38,071 bases of DNA, taken from positions 1-38,071 of the IMG/VR virus record IMGVR_UViG_3300042882_000131; one strand, 5' to 3'. The position numbers were made by a program, and so were the translations under genes. Shown in pieces: positions 1-6,073 of this stretch. Under the pieces are notes generated by a model, which was not told where the DNA came from, searched no databases, and worked only from the letters and a program-made list of their open reading frames with translations. Within the stretch, counting starts at the first letter, position 1. Each line of letters starts with the position of its first letter. This stretch comes from a virus.

Positions 1-1077
1 AGCAAAGCCTTAGAAGCCACTCAAGGAAAACACAGAAGCGGGTTAGCATTGGCCACCGGAGTTGGTAAGACTCTGGTTGGTCTATTGCATCTTGAAAGAG
101 AGTTTAGCCCACTGAAGAATATTCTTATAGTAGCTCCAAAGAAATCAATTATTGAAGAATGGAAGGTTCAGGCTGTTAAGTTTAGTAAAGAAGATTTGTT
201 AACTAATGTAACCTTCAGTACTTATCTAAGCTTGAATAAGAAGAATCCACAGGATTATGACATTGTCTATCTTGATGAGTGTCACAACTTATTAGATAAC
301 CATAGAGAATTCTTGGATAACTATTCAGGAATGATTCTAGGTCTTACCGGTACTCCACCCAAGAGAGAAGATTCTGATAAGGGTAGAATGGTCAGTGAAT
401 TCTGTCCAATGGTACATACCTATGTTACTGATGATGCTGTAGAAGCCAAGATTCTTAATGATTATAAGATTATTGTGCATGAACTGTATCTCAGTAATGA
501 TAAGAATGTGGCCGTAAAAACTAAAAGTGGTTCTTTTTTTACCTCTGAGAAAGCCAATTATCAATATTGGTGTGGAAGAGTAGAGAATGCGTCACCCGGT
601 AAATCTGTACAGATTGCCAGAATTATGCGTATGAAGGCTCTCATGGAGTATCCAACAAAAGAGAAATACACTAAGAGACTTCTTGATAGCATTAAGTCTA
701 AGTGTATCATTTTTGCTAATACCCAAGAGCAAGCAGATAGACTGTCTCAGCACAGTTATCATAGCACTAACCCTGAGTCTGCTACAAATTTAGAAGACTT
801 TAAGGTTGGTTCTATTACAAAACTATCTTGTGTACTACAGTTGAGTGAGGGTGTAAATATCCCAAACTTACGCCAAGGTATCATACTGCATGCATATGGT
901 AATGAAAGAAAGGCAGCACAGAGAATTGGCCGGCTATTGCGTCTGAACCCAGATGAGACTGCTACAGTACATATCTTATGTTATGTGGATACTGTAGATG
1001 ACAAATGGGTAAAAGAGGCTCTAGATGGCTATGATCAATCTAAAATTACATGGGTTGACTACAAAATTGCTCTGTGA
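1..1077 (+). CDS. SF2 DNA/RNA helicase, 5' end cut by the window edge
   Basis: Superfamily 2 ATP-dependent helicase, probably acting on phage DNA during replication, repair or recombination (UvsW/Ssl2-like Res-subunit type). The frame is open from base 1, so the true start lies outside the window; 358 codons are visible. Counting from base 1, Walker A (ATGVGKT) is at codons 18-24, preceded by a Q-motif-like stretch. The DEAD-box-type motif is DECH at about codons 92-95, followed by motif III-like GLTGTPP. The second RecA lobe shows a motif V-like stretch (LSEGVNIPNLRQG) and a motif VI with the arginine pattern QRIGRLLR. All core motifs are intact. Few residues appear to be missing, because Walker A normally lies near the N-terminus of the helicase core. 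The next gene follows after a 31-base AT-rich gap on the same strand. The helicase class is clear; its job in this phage is inferred. Confidence 0.9.
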   Translation, partial: SKALEATQGKHRSGLALATGVGKTLVGLLHLEREFSPLKNILIVAPKKSIIEEWKVQAVKFSKEDLLTNVTFSTYLSLNKKNPQDYDIVYLDECHNLLDNHREFLDNYSGMILGLTGTPPKREDSDKGRMVSEFCPMVHTYVTDDAVEAKILNDYKIIVHELYLSNDKNVAVKTKSGSFFTSEKANYQYWCGRVENASPGKSVQIARIMRMKALMEYPTKEKYTKRLLDSIKSKCIIFANTQEQADRLSQHSYHSTNPESATNLEDFKVGSITKLSCVLQLSEGVNIPNLRQGIILHAYGNERKAAQRIGRLLRLNPDETATVHILCYVDTVDDKWVKEALDGYDQSKITWVDYKIAL

Positions 1078-1108
1078 ATTATTAATTTTTGTAATTTGAG
1101 CACAAATT

Positions 1109-1363
1109 ATGGTTTTGGAAAAAACGCACAAACTCATATTACTCAATGACAGTGAGAATTCATATCTTTATGTTATGGCTTGTCTTGTCAAGGTATGTGG
1201 TCATGACTCTGTACAAGCAGAGCAATGTGCATTAATAACACATAATAAAGGTAAATGTCAAATAAAGTCTGGAGACTTTCTCAACATGTTTGAGATGAAA
1301 GCCTATCTCCAGGACTTAAGTCTTAAAGTAGAATTGGAAGATTATGTTAGTGATTTGTATTAA
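1109..1363 (+). CDS. ClpS-like adaptor protein
   Basis: Small 84-residue protein matching the ClpS core fold, the adaptor that brings N-degron substrates to the ClpA/ClpC unfoldase. The core begins with KLILLND (residues 8-14) like the KVILVNDD stretch of bacterial ClpS. It continues through a helix and the conserved HNKGK segment (45-49), and ends with a helix and a beta strand (LKVELE). Pocket residues Asn13, Asp14 and His45 match the substrate-binding Asn, Asp and His of ClpS. Only about 7 residues precede the core, whereas E. coli ClpS (106 residues) has an extension of roughly 25 that is needed to deliver substrates. It could therefore act as a competitor as easily as a working adaptor; that is inference. 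The gene overlaps the next one by 20 bases. Identification rests on motif pattern only. Confidence 0.75.
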   Translation: MVLEKTHKLILLNDSENSYLYVMACLVKVCGHDSVQAEQCALITHNKGKCQIKSGDFLNMFEMKAYLQDLSLKVELEDYVSDLY

Positions 1364-1601
1364 TGATGGTAACAGACCTAAACAGGTACCTGCTGAGAAG
1401 TGGATTGTTAAAGGTCAGATGTATACAGTAATTGGTACAACACAGATGAATCTACAAAGGAATAAAATTGGTCTTAAACTCAAGGAAATTGAGTTAGACC
1501 ATTCTTGTTTTCCCTATGAATACTTTGATGCTGATAGGTTCAAGATAGTTCAACCTGAGATTTCTGTTGCTAAACAAGAAACTGAAGAGTTTGCTATTTA
1601 A
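1344..1601 (+). CDS. Conserved small phage protein, unknown function
   Basis: An 85-residue protein without a recognised catalytic motif. The first 70 residues are mostly beta-strand in character: a short CINDGNRP start, a GQMYTVIG strand, and a LKEIEL strand followed by an aromatic patch (CFPYEYFDADRF). This suggests a small beta-barrel (SH3-like) fold. The last 15 residues are polar and probably disordered. The start overlaps the end of the ClpS-like gene by 20 bases, which implies coupled translation. I recall proteins of this general pattern in Bacteroidota phages and prophages but know no function. It could be a nucleic-acid or protein-binding accessory factor; nothing in the sequence decides this. 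Confidence 0.7.
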   Translation: MLVICINDGNRPKQVPAEKWIVKGQMYTVIGTTQMNLQRNKIGLKLKEIELDHSCFPYEYFDADRFKIVQPEISVAKQETEEFAI

Positions 1602-1632
1602 ACCACAAAAGTTTAAACTTTAAATCAAATAT

Positions 1633-1830
1633 ATGAATGATGACACAAAAGGTAGCATAATTGCTATCAGCATTGTTGTGCTAATTGGTTATGGTTGGTT
1701 TGCTAACTTGTATAAGTTAAGCCAATACAACTTTGATAGACCCTACAGAGCAGAAGTTCTAAGAGGTGTGGGAGCCGTAGTATTTCCTGTAGGTGTAGTA
1801 ATGGGTTATTTCACAATTGAAGATGATTAA
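1633..1830 (+). CDS. Small membrane protein with two predicted helices
   Basis: A 65-residue protein with two hydrophobic stretches, about residues 8-26 (rich in I, V, L and G) and 45-62 (VGAVVFPVGVVMGYF). A polar loop of roughly 18 residues with several basic residues (RPYRAEVLR) joins them, and the C-terminus is acidic (EDD). The arrangement fits a hairpin in the host inner membrane. An AT-rich 31-base leader precedes the ATG. Its stop codon shares one base with the next start (TAATG). No family is recognised. Position among other small membrane and exported proteins suggests a role at the cell envelope, such as superinfection exclusion, but this is inference. Confidence 0.7.
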   Translation: MNDDTKGSIIAISIVVLIGYGWFANLYKLSQYNFDRPYRAEVLRGVGAVVFPVGVVMGYFTIEDD

Positions 1831-2162
1831 TGTATAAAAGACAATACGTAAACAGAATCCTAAATTCTTTACCTACTAAGACGCTTATCAATATTAAAGT
1901 AGCCATAAGATCTGGCCATAATGTTGATACACTTATGAAGGATTTTCCAATTCTTAAAACGTATCAGGCTAGATTTTTGTATTTCTATTATAAAGAGATG
2001 GACTTTAGTACAAGAGCAGCTAAGTTAGGTCACAAGGATGAACCGTATTTTGAAGGAGACTTTCCTATAATACCAAAGTACAGACTTGAAGACCTCACTG
2101 GAGAAGAGAAGATGATTGCCAAAAATGGACCTAAAGCAAAACTTATTGTATGGGAAAAATGA
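1830..2162 (+). CDS. Hypothetical helical protein
   Basis: A 110-residue, mostly alpha-helical, basic protein that I do not recognise. Residues about 14-55 form helices that could build a helix-turn-helix-like bundle (residues 20-43 alternate hydrophobic and charged residues, then a Tyr/Phe-rich helix). The C-terminal third contains IPKYRLEDLTGEEKMI and ends in a strand. The start codon overlaps the preceding stop by one base (TAATG) and the stop overlaps the next gene, so it belongs to a tightly packed operon. A nucleic-acid-binding role is possible from its charge, but there is no specific motif. Confidence 0.65.
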   Translation: MYKRQYVNRILNSLPTKTLINIKVAIRSGHNVDTLMKDFPILKTYQARFLYFYYKEMDFSTRAAKLGHKDEPYFEGDFPIIPKYRLEDLTGEEKMIAKNGPKAKLIVWEK

Positions 2163-2368
2163 AGCAAGTCTACATGGATTTGTGGGAACAGCAAGGTGGA
2201 GATATTCCACCAGACTATGATCTTGCAGGTTATTTAGCAAAACAAAAAACAGAGTATGAACTTGAACTCAGGAAAGACGCAGAAGCACTTGAGGCTTTTG
2301 AGAGAGAAACGGATCAGCAAAATGATGATTCAGTACATGACAATGGTAGTAGCAAGCCGGAAGCATGA
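2159..2368 (+). CDS. Hypothetical small acidic protein
   Basis: A 69-residue protein if translation starts at the ATG at 2159, which overlaps the preceding stop as ATGA, the usual coupling arrangement in this operon. An in-frame ATG at 2150 would add three residues. The N-terminal third is aromatic and hydrophobic (VYMDLWEQQ, then DYDLAGYLAKQ). The rest is a charged helix rich in Glu and Lys, followed by a polar, probably disordered tail. No domain is recognised. About 64 bases without a gene follow before the next start. Confidence 0.6.
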   Translation: MKQVYMDLWEQQGGDIPPDYDLAGYLAKQKTEYELELRKDAEALEAFERETDQQNDDSVHDNGSSKPEA

Positions 2369-2432
2369 CGGGGTGTTATCCCCAGACATAGTAAAAACCA
2401 AAAACCCAGAGGAAGGGTGTTAAAAGCAGAGT

Positions 2433-2948
2433 ATGAAAAAATTAATGTTAGGAGCTCTACTACTATTGAGCATTACAACTAGTGTTTACTCACAAGACTA
2501 CAGTCTTAAAGACAATGTATTTACAGTTAGTATTCAAAGTGGAGTTGGTGTTAAAATTAAAGTCAACTTTAATATTGATCAAAAAACAGTTGATACTTTG
2601 ATGAAGTATCCTGATTTTATTAATTGGGATACATCTATGTATAACAATCCTGTAAAAAATGCAGATTACATAGCAAGTCATAAAAACCATAGTCATTTTG
2701 AAAATTATCTAAATGGACTTACTCTTATGGCAAGTATATGGGCTCAGCTGGATCTTAAAAATGGTAGAAGTTATACACCAATTCTTGATTCTTATGGTAC
2801 AATTAGAATGACTAAGGAAGGTGAACTTTCTATAACACATTCTTTTCAAGCACAAAATGGATATGGTAATGCTGTTACTTTAACAGGATTCTATTTTATT
2901 AAGTGGGTTGATGGTAAAGAAGAAAGTAGACACTTTGTATATCAATGA
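2433..2948 (+). CDS. Exported protein with signal peptide, unknown function
   Basis: A 171-residue protein with a clear Sec signal peptide: a Lys pair after the start Met, a hydrophobic core (LMLGALLLLSI), and a probable signal peptidase I site near VYS|QD at residues 20/21. There is no lipobox cysteine, so it should be a soluble periplasmic or secreted protein rather than a lipoprotein. The mature part is rich in beta strand, with repeated polar/hydrophobic alternation, and contains no cysteine. The next gene overlaps the stop (ATGA). No family is recognised. An exported product within an early-type operon is unusual for a replication region and points to action at the host envelope. Confidence 0.7.
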   Translation: MKKLMLGALLLLSITTSVYSQDYSLKDNVFTVSIQSGVGVKIKVNFNIDQKTVDTLMKYPDFINWDTSMYNNPVKNADYIASHKNHSHFENYLNGLTLMASIWAQLDLKNGRSYTPILDSYGTIRMTKEGELSITHSFQAQNGYGNAVTLTGFYFIKWVDGKEESRHFVYQ

Positions 2949-3160
2949 AACATTTCCTCAAATATCTAGTGGTATGGATAAGTCAAAACTTATCTATGCC
3001 GTTCTGGGTAGTAGGACATATACACTTGAGTGTTAATGTCTATGAGGATATTTATGAAATACTGGCTTCTATAGGAATGAATCTTATAGTGGCCATAGGA
3101 TTTGTAATTGATTATATAGAAACAAGAAAATCAAAACAAGATGAAAGAACAAAAGATTAA
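2945..3160 (+). CDS. Small membrane protein
   Basis: A 71-residue protein with two hydrophobic segments, about residues 4-25 (including YLVVWI and PFWVVGHI) and 39-58 (ILASIGMNLIVAIGFVIDYI). A charged C-terminal tail rich in Lys, Arg, Asp and Glu follows and should face the cytoplasm. The start overlaps the stop of the exported-protein gene as ATGA, so the two are probably co-translated and may act together at the membrane. The C-terminal coding region overlaps the next gene by 20 bases. No family is recognised. Confidence 0.65.
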   Translation: MKHFLKYLVVWISQNLSMPFWVVGHIHLSVNVYEDIYEILASIGMNLIVAIGFVIDYIETRKSKQDERTKD

Positions 3161-3632
3161 GTACCAGTCATGGTCAAAAGAAGAGATGGCATTATTAGCA
3201 CATCTTATGAGTACTGCATTTAATGCAGGCAAAAATCAATCAGAGGCAGCAGAGTTTGCTTCAACTAAATTAGGTAGATCTAAGGGAGCATGTATGGGCA
3301 TGTATCATAATAAGATGCGTGGGAAACCATTATCAATATGGTCATTACTGCCTGAACCAGGAGAGCTAGACACTCCAATAGACTTAGGATCAGACACAGA
3401 TATTGACAAAGAACCTGATTATACAAAAAGTTTTAGCTTTGTAGATGATCTTATGCATAAGATGCAAAATCCAGAAGGATACACATCTATGTTTGAGTAT
3501 GATGAAATACAGGAGCCTATGAAGATTACTGTTCATGATGGTGAAACTACAGCAGAAGCTGAAATCCTGATTGACAAGAATGATTTGATAGTTGCAAAAG
3601 TTAAGGGTTTAATTATCACAATAGAATTATAA
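3141..3632 (+). CDS. Myb/SANT-like putative DNA-binding protein
   Basis: A 163-residue protein whose first 60 residues resemble a Myb/SANT-type helix-turn-helix: WSKEEMALLAHLM, a central helix (SEAAEFASTKLGRS), and a third helix ending in MYHNKMR. The spacing of the Trp, the acidic pair and the third helix with basic residues fits the fold, which is common in phage regulators. Residues 70-120 are acidic linker. The last 45 residues look like a small beta domain (MKITVHDGETTAEAEILI ... KVKGLIITIEL). It may be a regulator of the local genes or a DNA-binding accessory factor. It is the last gene before the tRNA region. Confidence 0.6.
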   Translation: MKEQKIKYQSWSKEEMALLAHLMSTAFNAGKNQSEAAEFASTKLGRSKGACMGMYHNKMRGKPLSIWSLLPEPGELDTPIDLGSDTDIDKEPDYTKSFSFVDDLMHKMQNPEGYTSMFEYDEIQEPMKITVHDGETTAEAEILIDKNDLIVAKVKGLIITIEL

Positions 3633-3658
3633 TATCTGTCTGCAACCCCAGATAGGTT

Positions 3659-3734
3659 ACTCATGTAGCAAAATGGTGCTAAGATAGCGGACTCTAAGGA
3701 GCGTCTATCACAGGTTCAAGTCCTGTCATGAGTA
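3659..3734 (+). tRNA. tRNA-like element with non-canonical anticodon arm
   Basis: A 76-base element with a perfect 7-bp acceptor stem (ACTCATG at 3659-3665 with CATGAGT at 3727-3733; T3658-A3734 extends it). The T arm is canonical: stem 3710-3714/3722-3726 and loop TTCAAGT. The D arm (AGCA/TGCT around a loop containing GG) is plausible. The middle does not fold into a normal 5-bp stem with a 7-base loop. The best pairing I find is a longer hairpin, GATAG (3683-3687) with CTATC (3705-3709), CG/CG inside it, and CTC/GAG around TAAG. A loop read as CTCTAAG (3692-3698) would present anticodon CUA, but its stem does not pair. No CCA is encoded. It could be a degenerate tRNA, a tRNA mimic, or an unusual suppressor tRNA. 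Confidence 0.45.
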
Positions 3735-3784
3735 CTGCTTATTTCATAAGCGCGTATAAATAGTTTAGTTAGGTAGGTAAGGTG

Positions 3785-3802
3785 GTCACTACGTCTAGTG
3801 AC
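3785..3802 (+). other. Perfect hairpin upstream of tRNA-Arg
   Basis: A 7-bp perfect inverted repeat (GTCACTA/TAGTGAC) around the 4-base loop CGTC, ending five bases before tRNA-Arg. There is no T-tract, so it is not a classical terminator. It could be a processing or stability element for the tRNA precursor. A weaker 6-bp hairpin (GCTTAT/ATAAGC, 3737-3751) follows the upstream tRNA-like element. Confidence 0.5.
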
Positions 3803-3806
3803 ACAT

Positions 3807-3880
3807 GGTTCCATAGCTCAATTGGATAGAGCACTGCCCTTCTAAGGCAGGGGTTATAGGTTCGACTCCTATTGGGATCA
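3807..3880 (+). tRNA. tRNA-Arg (anticodon UCU)
   Basis: A 74-base canonical cloverleaf. Acceptor: GGTTCCA (3807-3813) pairs with TGGGATC (3873-3879), using two G-U pairs. D arm: GCTC/GAGC with AATTGGATA loop. Anticodon arm: CTGCC/GGCAG around CTTCTAA, anticodon TCT. Variable GGGTT. T arm: ATAGG/CCTAT around TTCGACT. Discriminator A3880; the CCA end is not encoded. It decodes AGA (and AGG). AGA is visibly the dominant arginine codon in the surrounding phage genes, so the tRNA probably supports phage translation in the host. Confidence 0.95.
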
Positions 3881-3894
3881 CTAAATAAATAAGT

Positions 3895-3999
3895 ATGAGA
3901 GTAAGAGACAGATTTTGGGAAGGCTTCTATGTAGGAGTATCAGTTGGCATCATAGTATGTTGTATGAGTATAGTTATTGTTTTACAATTAGTTTATTGA
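3895..3999 (+). CDS. Very small membrane protein (34 residues)
   Basis: A short frame from ATG 3895 to TGA 3997-3999 encoding 34 residues. It starts with a basic segment (MRVRDRF) followed by a single hydrophobic helix from about residue 12 to the end, rich in V, I, C and L. Positive residues before the helix predict an N-in orientation. It lies between tRNA-Arg and the exported-protein gene, two bases before the latter's ATG at 4002. That spacing, an AT-rich leader and the single-pass character support a real gene, but its small size makes chance possible. Function unknown. Confidence 0.45.
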   Translation: MRVRDRFWEGFYVGVSVGIIVCCMSIVIVLQLVY

Positions 4000-4001
4000 T
4001 T

Positions 4002-4424
4002 ATGAAAAGAGGATTAGCATTATTGAGTTTACTGTGGATGTTTAATGCATCAGCACAGATTGAGGTTTCCAGCAAAAAGCAAGAAACTGTATTTTGTACA
4101 AACATGGGTTTGCACTGTATTGTAAATGTTACTGTAGATACAGTATCTACCTATTGGCTATCATTCCGTGATGCTGCCTATAAGCATATTGAGGTACAGA
4201 AGAACCTGAGATTTTCAAGTAAAGAAGATCTTATGACCTTCTATACGTATATTGTAGCTTGTATTGGTAGTGAAGAGAGCCAAGTTCTTTCATTTAATGA
4301 CCAGACTGTTGGTCTTAATTATGAGATGAATCTGATTAAAGTGACATTTGAAGAAGGTTACTTCTATGTAACCAGCAAACAGGCTTTAAAGTGTATTGAT
4401 GCATTGAAAAGCTATAAAAACTAA
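4002..4424 (+). CDS. Exported protein with signal peptide, unknown function
   Basis: A 140-residue protein beginning with MKRGLALLSLLWMFNASAQ, a typical signal peptide with a probable cleavage site after ASA (residue 18). I chose ATG 4002 because it places the signal peptide at the N-terminus. The frame could be extended upstream from a TTG at 3915, but that would add 29 residues and bury the signal sequence. The mature protein has about four cysteines (positions near 32, 39, 87 and 131), which could form disulfides in the periplasm. It is the second exported protein in this region; it shows no obvious similarity to the one at 2433-2948. No family recognised. Confidence 0.65.
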   Translation: MKRGLALLSLLWMFNASAQIEVSSKKQETVFCTNMGLHCIVNVTVDTVSTYWLSFRDAAYKHIEVQKNLRFSSKEDLMTFYTYIVACIGSEESQVLSFNDQTVGLNYEMNLIKVTFEEGYFYVTSKQALKCIDALKSYKN

Positions 4425-4428
4425 GATT

Positions 4429-4650
4429 ATGAAAGTAGAGATTTTAATGAATGGAACAACTAAGATTGTTCTTATTCCAGAAACTGATATTGAGATTGCC
4501 ATCCTTGCTGCTGTAGCTAAAGGAGGTGTAGAATCAGTGTTAATCACCCAGCACACACAGATTTTAGATAAGATCATCTTAGATGGTCTTGTAATTATGC
4601 CTAAAGTAGAACGCAAAGAAGGCATGAAAGTTATTGAAGTTGAAGAATAA
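4429..4650 (+). CDS. Hypothetical small protein
   Basis: A 73-residue soluble protein of alternating strand-helix-strand character: a beta strand (KVEILMNGTTKIVLIP), a helix (DIEIAILAAVAKGG), another strand (VESVLITQH), and a C-terminal strand ending in KVIEVEE. It starts four bases after the preceding stop and ends eleven bases before the next start, so it is part of the same transcription unit. No motif or family is recognised. The compact alpha/beta pattern suggests a small folded domain rather than a random frame. Confidence 0.6.
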   Translation: MKVEILMNGTTKIVLIPETDIEIAILAAVAKGGVESVLITQHTQILDKIILDGLVIMPKVERKEGMKVIEVEE

Positions 4651-4661
4651 ACCATTAGTAT

Positions 4662-5108
4662 ATGATTTCAGAAAATGATTTTGCAGTAGAAAAACCAGGT
4701 AATAAAACTGTCCAGTTGCGTAATAAATTATGCAAGAAAATTATAGAAGAGCATTTCAATATGACTTCTGCAGTGGACAGAAATTTTAATTATCTTTGGT
4801 ATATGTACCACAGAGGTACTAAACAAGGGAACTACAAAGCCTTTATGTTGGCTTTTGAGATGAACTTGTTGGTTGCATTACAACAGATTACTGAAGAGGA
4901 AAGAGAGAACATTGCTAAAATGTGTAGCTCTGAAGATGAAGACAATCTTTATATAGGTTTACTAGCTATTGATAACTTTAGAAAGCAAAGAATCAAGCAA
5001 CACGGTCAGTGGAAACCTTATGGTGAAGATGTATCTCCAGAATTCAGAGAAGTCATTAGCAAATATCCAACTCTCATAGTCAAAGGTGAAAAACTTGATA
5101 AATTATGA
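4662..5108 (+). CDS. Conserved hypothetical protein with SEDxDN motif
   Basis: A 148-residue helical protein. Residues 83-103 contain NIAKMCSSEDEDNLYIGLLAID. The same pattern (S-E/G-D-x-D-N then a hydrophobic helix) recurs in the proteins at 12894-13286 and 15794-16939, which suggests a shared small helical module. The N-terminal half is basic with Asn- and aromatic-rich helices (NFNYLWYMYHRG). The C-terminal part carries a PEFREVISKYP helix. It overlaps the next gene by four bases (ATGA). Function unknown; the motif implies a family spread within this phage. Confidence 0.65.
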   Translation: MISENDFAVEKPGNKTVQLRNKLCKKIIEEHFNMTSAVDRNFNYLWYMYHRGTKQGNYKAFMLAFEMNLLVALQQITEEERENIAKMCSSEDEDNLYIGLLAIDNFRKQRIKQHGQWKPYGEDVSPEFREVISKYPTLIVKGEKLDKL

Positions 5109-5362
5109 AAGAACAAGAACTTATAGCTGAAGGTTTTGAAAGAATAGACCAACCTGTAGAAGAAACAGGAGATCAAACTGACTATTACTTCTATCAACTT
5201 GAATTCAATCCTGACTTTGTCCTGATGAGTGACGCAAGTGATGAGATTAACAATGATCAGTGGAAAGTTTACTGCTATGAGTCTGGTATAGTTATCAAGG
5301 ACTTGGCAGATGTGCAGATGTTAATTGCACTCTTTGGAAAGTGGGATAAACAGAAAAAGTAA
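5105..5362 (+). CDS. Hypothetical small acidic protein
   Basis: An 85-residue acidic protein starting in an ATGA overlap with the preceding gene. It has the layout of a common Bacteroidota phage small protein: AEGFERIDQPVEE, a DYYFYQLEF strand, a polar loop, then a strand (WKVYCYESG) and a terminal helix (DVQMLIALFGKW). No catalytic motif is visible. The alternating strands suggest a small beta-sheet domain. It lies between a conserved hypothetical gene and a possible recombination gene. Function unknown. Confidence 0.65.
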   Translation: MKEQELIAEGFERIDQPVEETGDQTDYYFYQLEFNPDFVLMSDASDEINNDQWKVYCYESGIVIKDLADVQMLIALFGKWDKQKK

Positions 5363-5367
5363 TCAGT

Positions 5368-5754
5368 ATGTTTATAGGAACATTAGTGAAGAGTAATTCT
5401 AAGTTGAGTTACTCTAATGGGAAAGATAAGCTCTTATATGATCAGTTCATTGCTAAGATCAAGGACGGTGAAGAAGTAGAGATTTTTGTATGTCTTAAGG
5501 GTAGGGGAACATCTCCTGCCCAAATAAGTAAAGTTCATGCCTGTATAAGAGAAATAGCAGGAGAACTTGGGTTTCCATTTGATGACATGAAATTGATCAT
5601 CAAAGAGAAGGCTGGATTATGCTATGAAGTAGAAGATGAAGGTGAAAGAAAGATAGTATGCAAATCATTTGCTGATTGCAGTTTACTAGAAATAACCTTG
5701 GCTATTGAAGCTTGTAAAGATGTAGCTAGACAGAATGATATTATTCTTGAGTAG
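5368..5754 (+). CDS. Possible NinB-like recombination accessory protein
   Basis: A 128-residue alpha/beta protein. The middle (ISKVHACIREIAGELGF) and the C-terminal half (KSFADCSLLEITLAIEACK) resemble, in general layout, phage NinB/Orf-type recombination accessory proteins. Those have an N-terminal helix followed by a conserved S-x-x-D/T and a long terminal helix selecting for a dimer. The match is weak. The gene ends with TAG and its last 14 bases overlap the end of the minus-strand gene at 5741-6055, so the two converge. The neighbours downstream are repair and replication genes, which fits a recombination role, but the function is inferred. Confidence 0.6.
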   Translation: MFIGTLVKSNSKLSYSNGKDKLLYDQFIAKIKDGEEVEIFVCLKGRGTSPAQISKVHACIREIAGELGFPFDDMKLIIKEKAGLCYEVEDEGERKIVCKSFADCSLLEITLAIEACKDVARQNDIILE

Positions 5755-6055
5755 GAGCCTCATATCCTTCATCCCCTGGTTGAAGAAGTTCTTTCTCATC
5801 ATAAAGAGCATTCTCTTTAGCAACTTTTTCAATTTCTGCTAACAAAACAGTAATTGTATAAAAGCTACGCTCAAGATCATTCATTTCTTCATATTTCCCT
5901 CCCATTATTTTCTTAAGAGATTCATCTCTTTTGACAGGGTCAGGAACTTGATTGAATAGATAGAAGAGTACATGCTTAAGCATCTTATAGAAGTTATTAT
6001 TGACCTTTACATCAATAATAGTGTCTTGTTTGAGTTCTTTTACTTTAACCGCCAT
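5741..6055 (-). CDS. Lone minus-strand gene, unknown function
   Basis: A 104-residue protein on the strand opposite to everything around it within the first 22 kb. It begins MAVKVKELKQDTIIDVKVN, a strand-rich start, followed by amphipathic helices (FYKMLKHVLFYLFNQV; RSFYTITVLLAEIEKVAKEN) and an acidic tail (GDEGYEAPTQE). Amino-acid composition and length look like a real protein, and no competing plus-strand gene fills 5755-6073. It overlaps the convergent gene at 5368-5754 by 14 bases. Only 18 bases separate its start from the plus-strand glycosylase start, leaving little room for two promoters. No family is recognised. Confidence 0.75.
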   Translation of the reverse strand: MAVKVKELKQDTIIDVKVNNNFYKMLKHVLFYLFNQVPDPVKRDESLKKIMGGKYEEMNDLERSFYTITVLLAEIEKVAKENALYDEKELLQPGDEGYEAPTQE

Positions 6056-6073
6056 AACACAAATATAGAAAAT

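Noticed and set aside
1060-1100. Bacteroidota-type promoter (TTG ... TAATTTG) before the ClpS-like gene
   Set aside because: The -7-like element TAATTTG is present but the -33 spacing and match are loose; such AT-rich sequence occurs by chance here.
2370-2383. GGGG...CCCC hairpin after the gene at 2159-2368
   Set aside because: Only four base pairs and no T-tract; too weak to call a terminator.
3915-4001. Upstream extension of the exported-protein gene from TTG 3915
   Set aside because: It would add 29 residues ahead of a clear signal peptide and overlap the 34-residue membrane frame; ATG 4002 is better.
5972-6073. Upstream extension of the uracil-DNA glycosylase gene
   Set aside because: It runs across the minus-strand gene and adds residues unlike the family; ATG 6074 gives the normal length.
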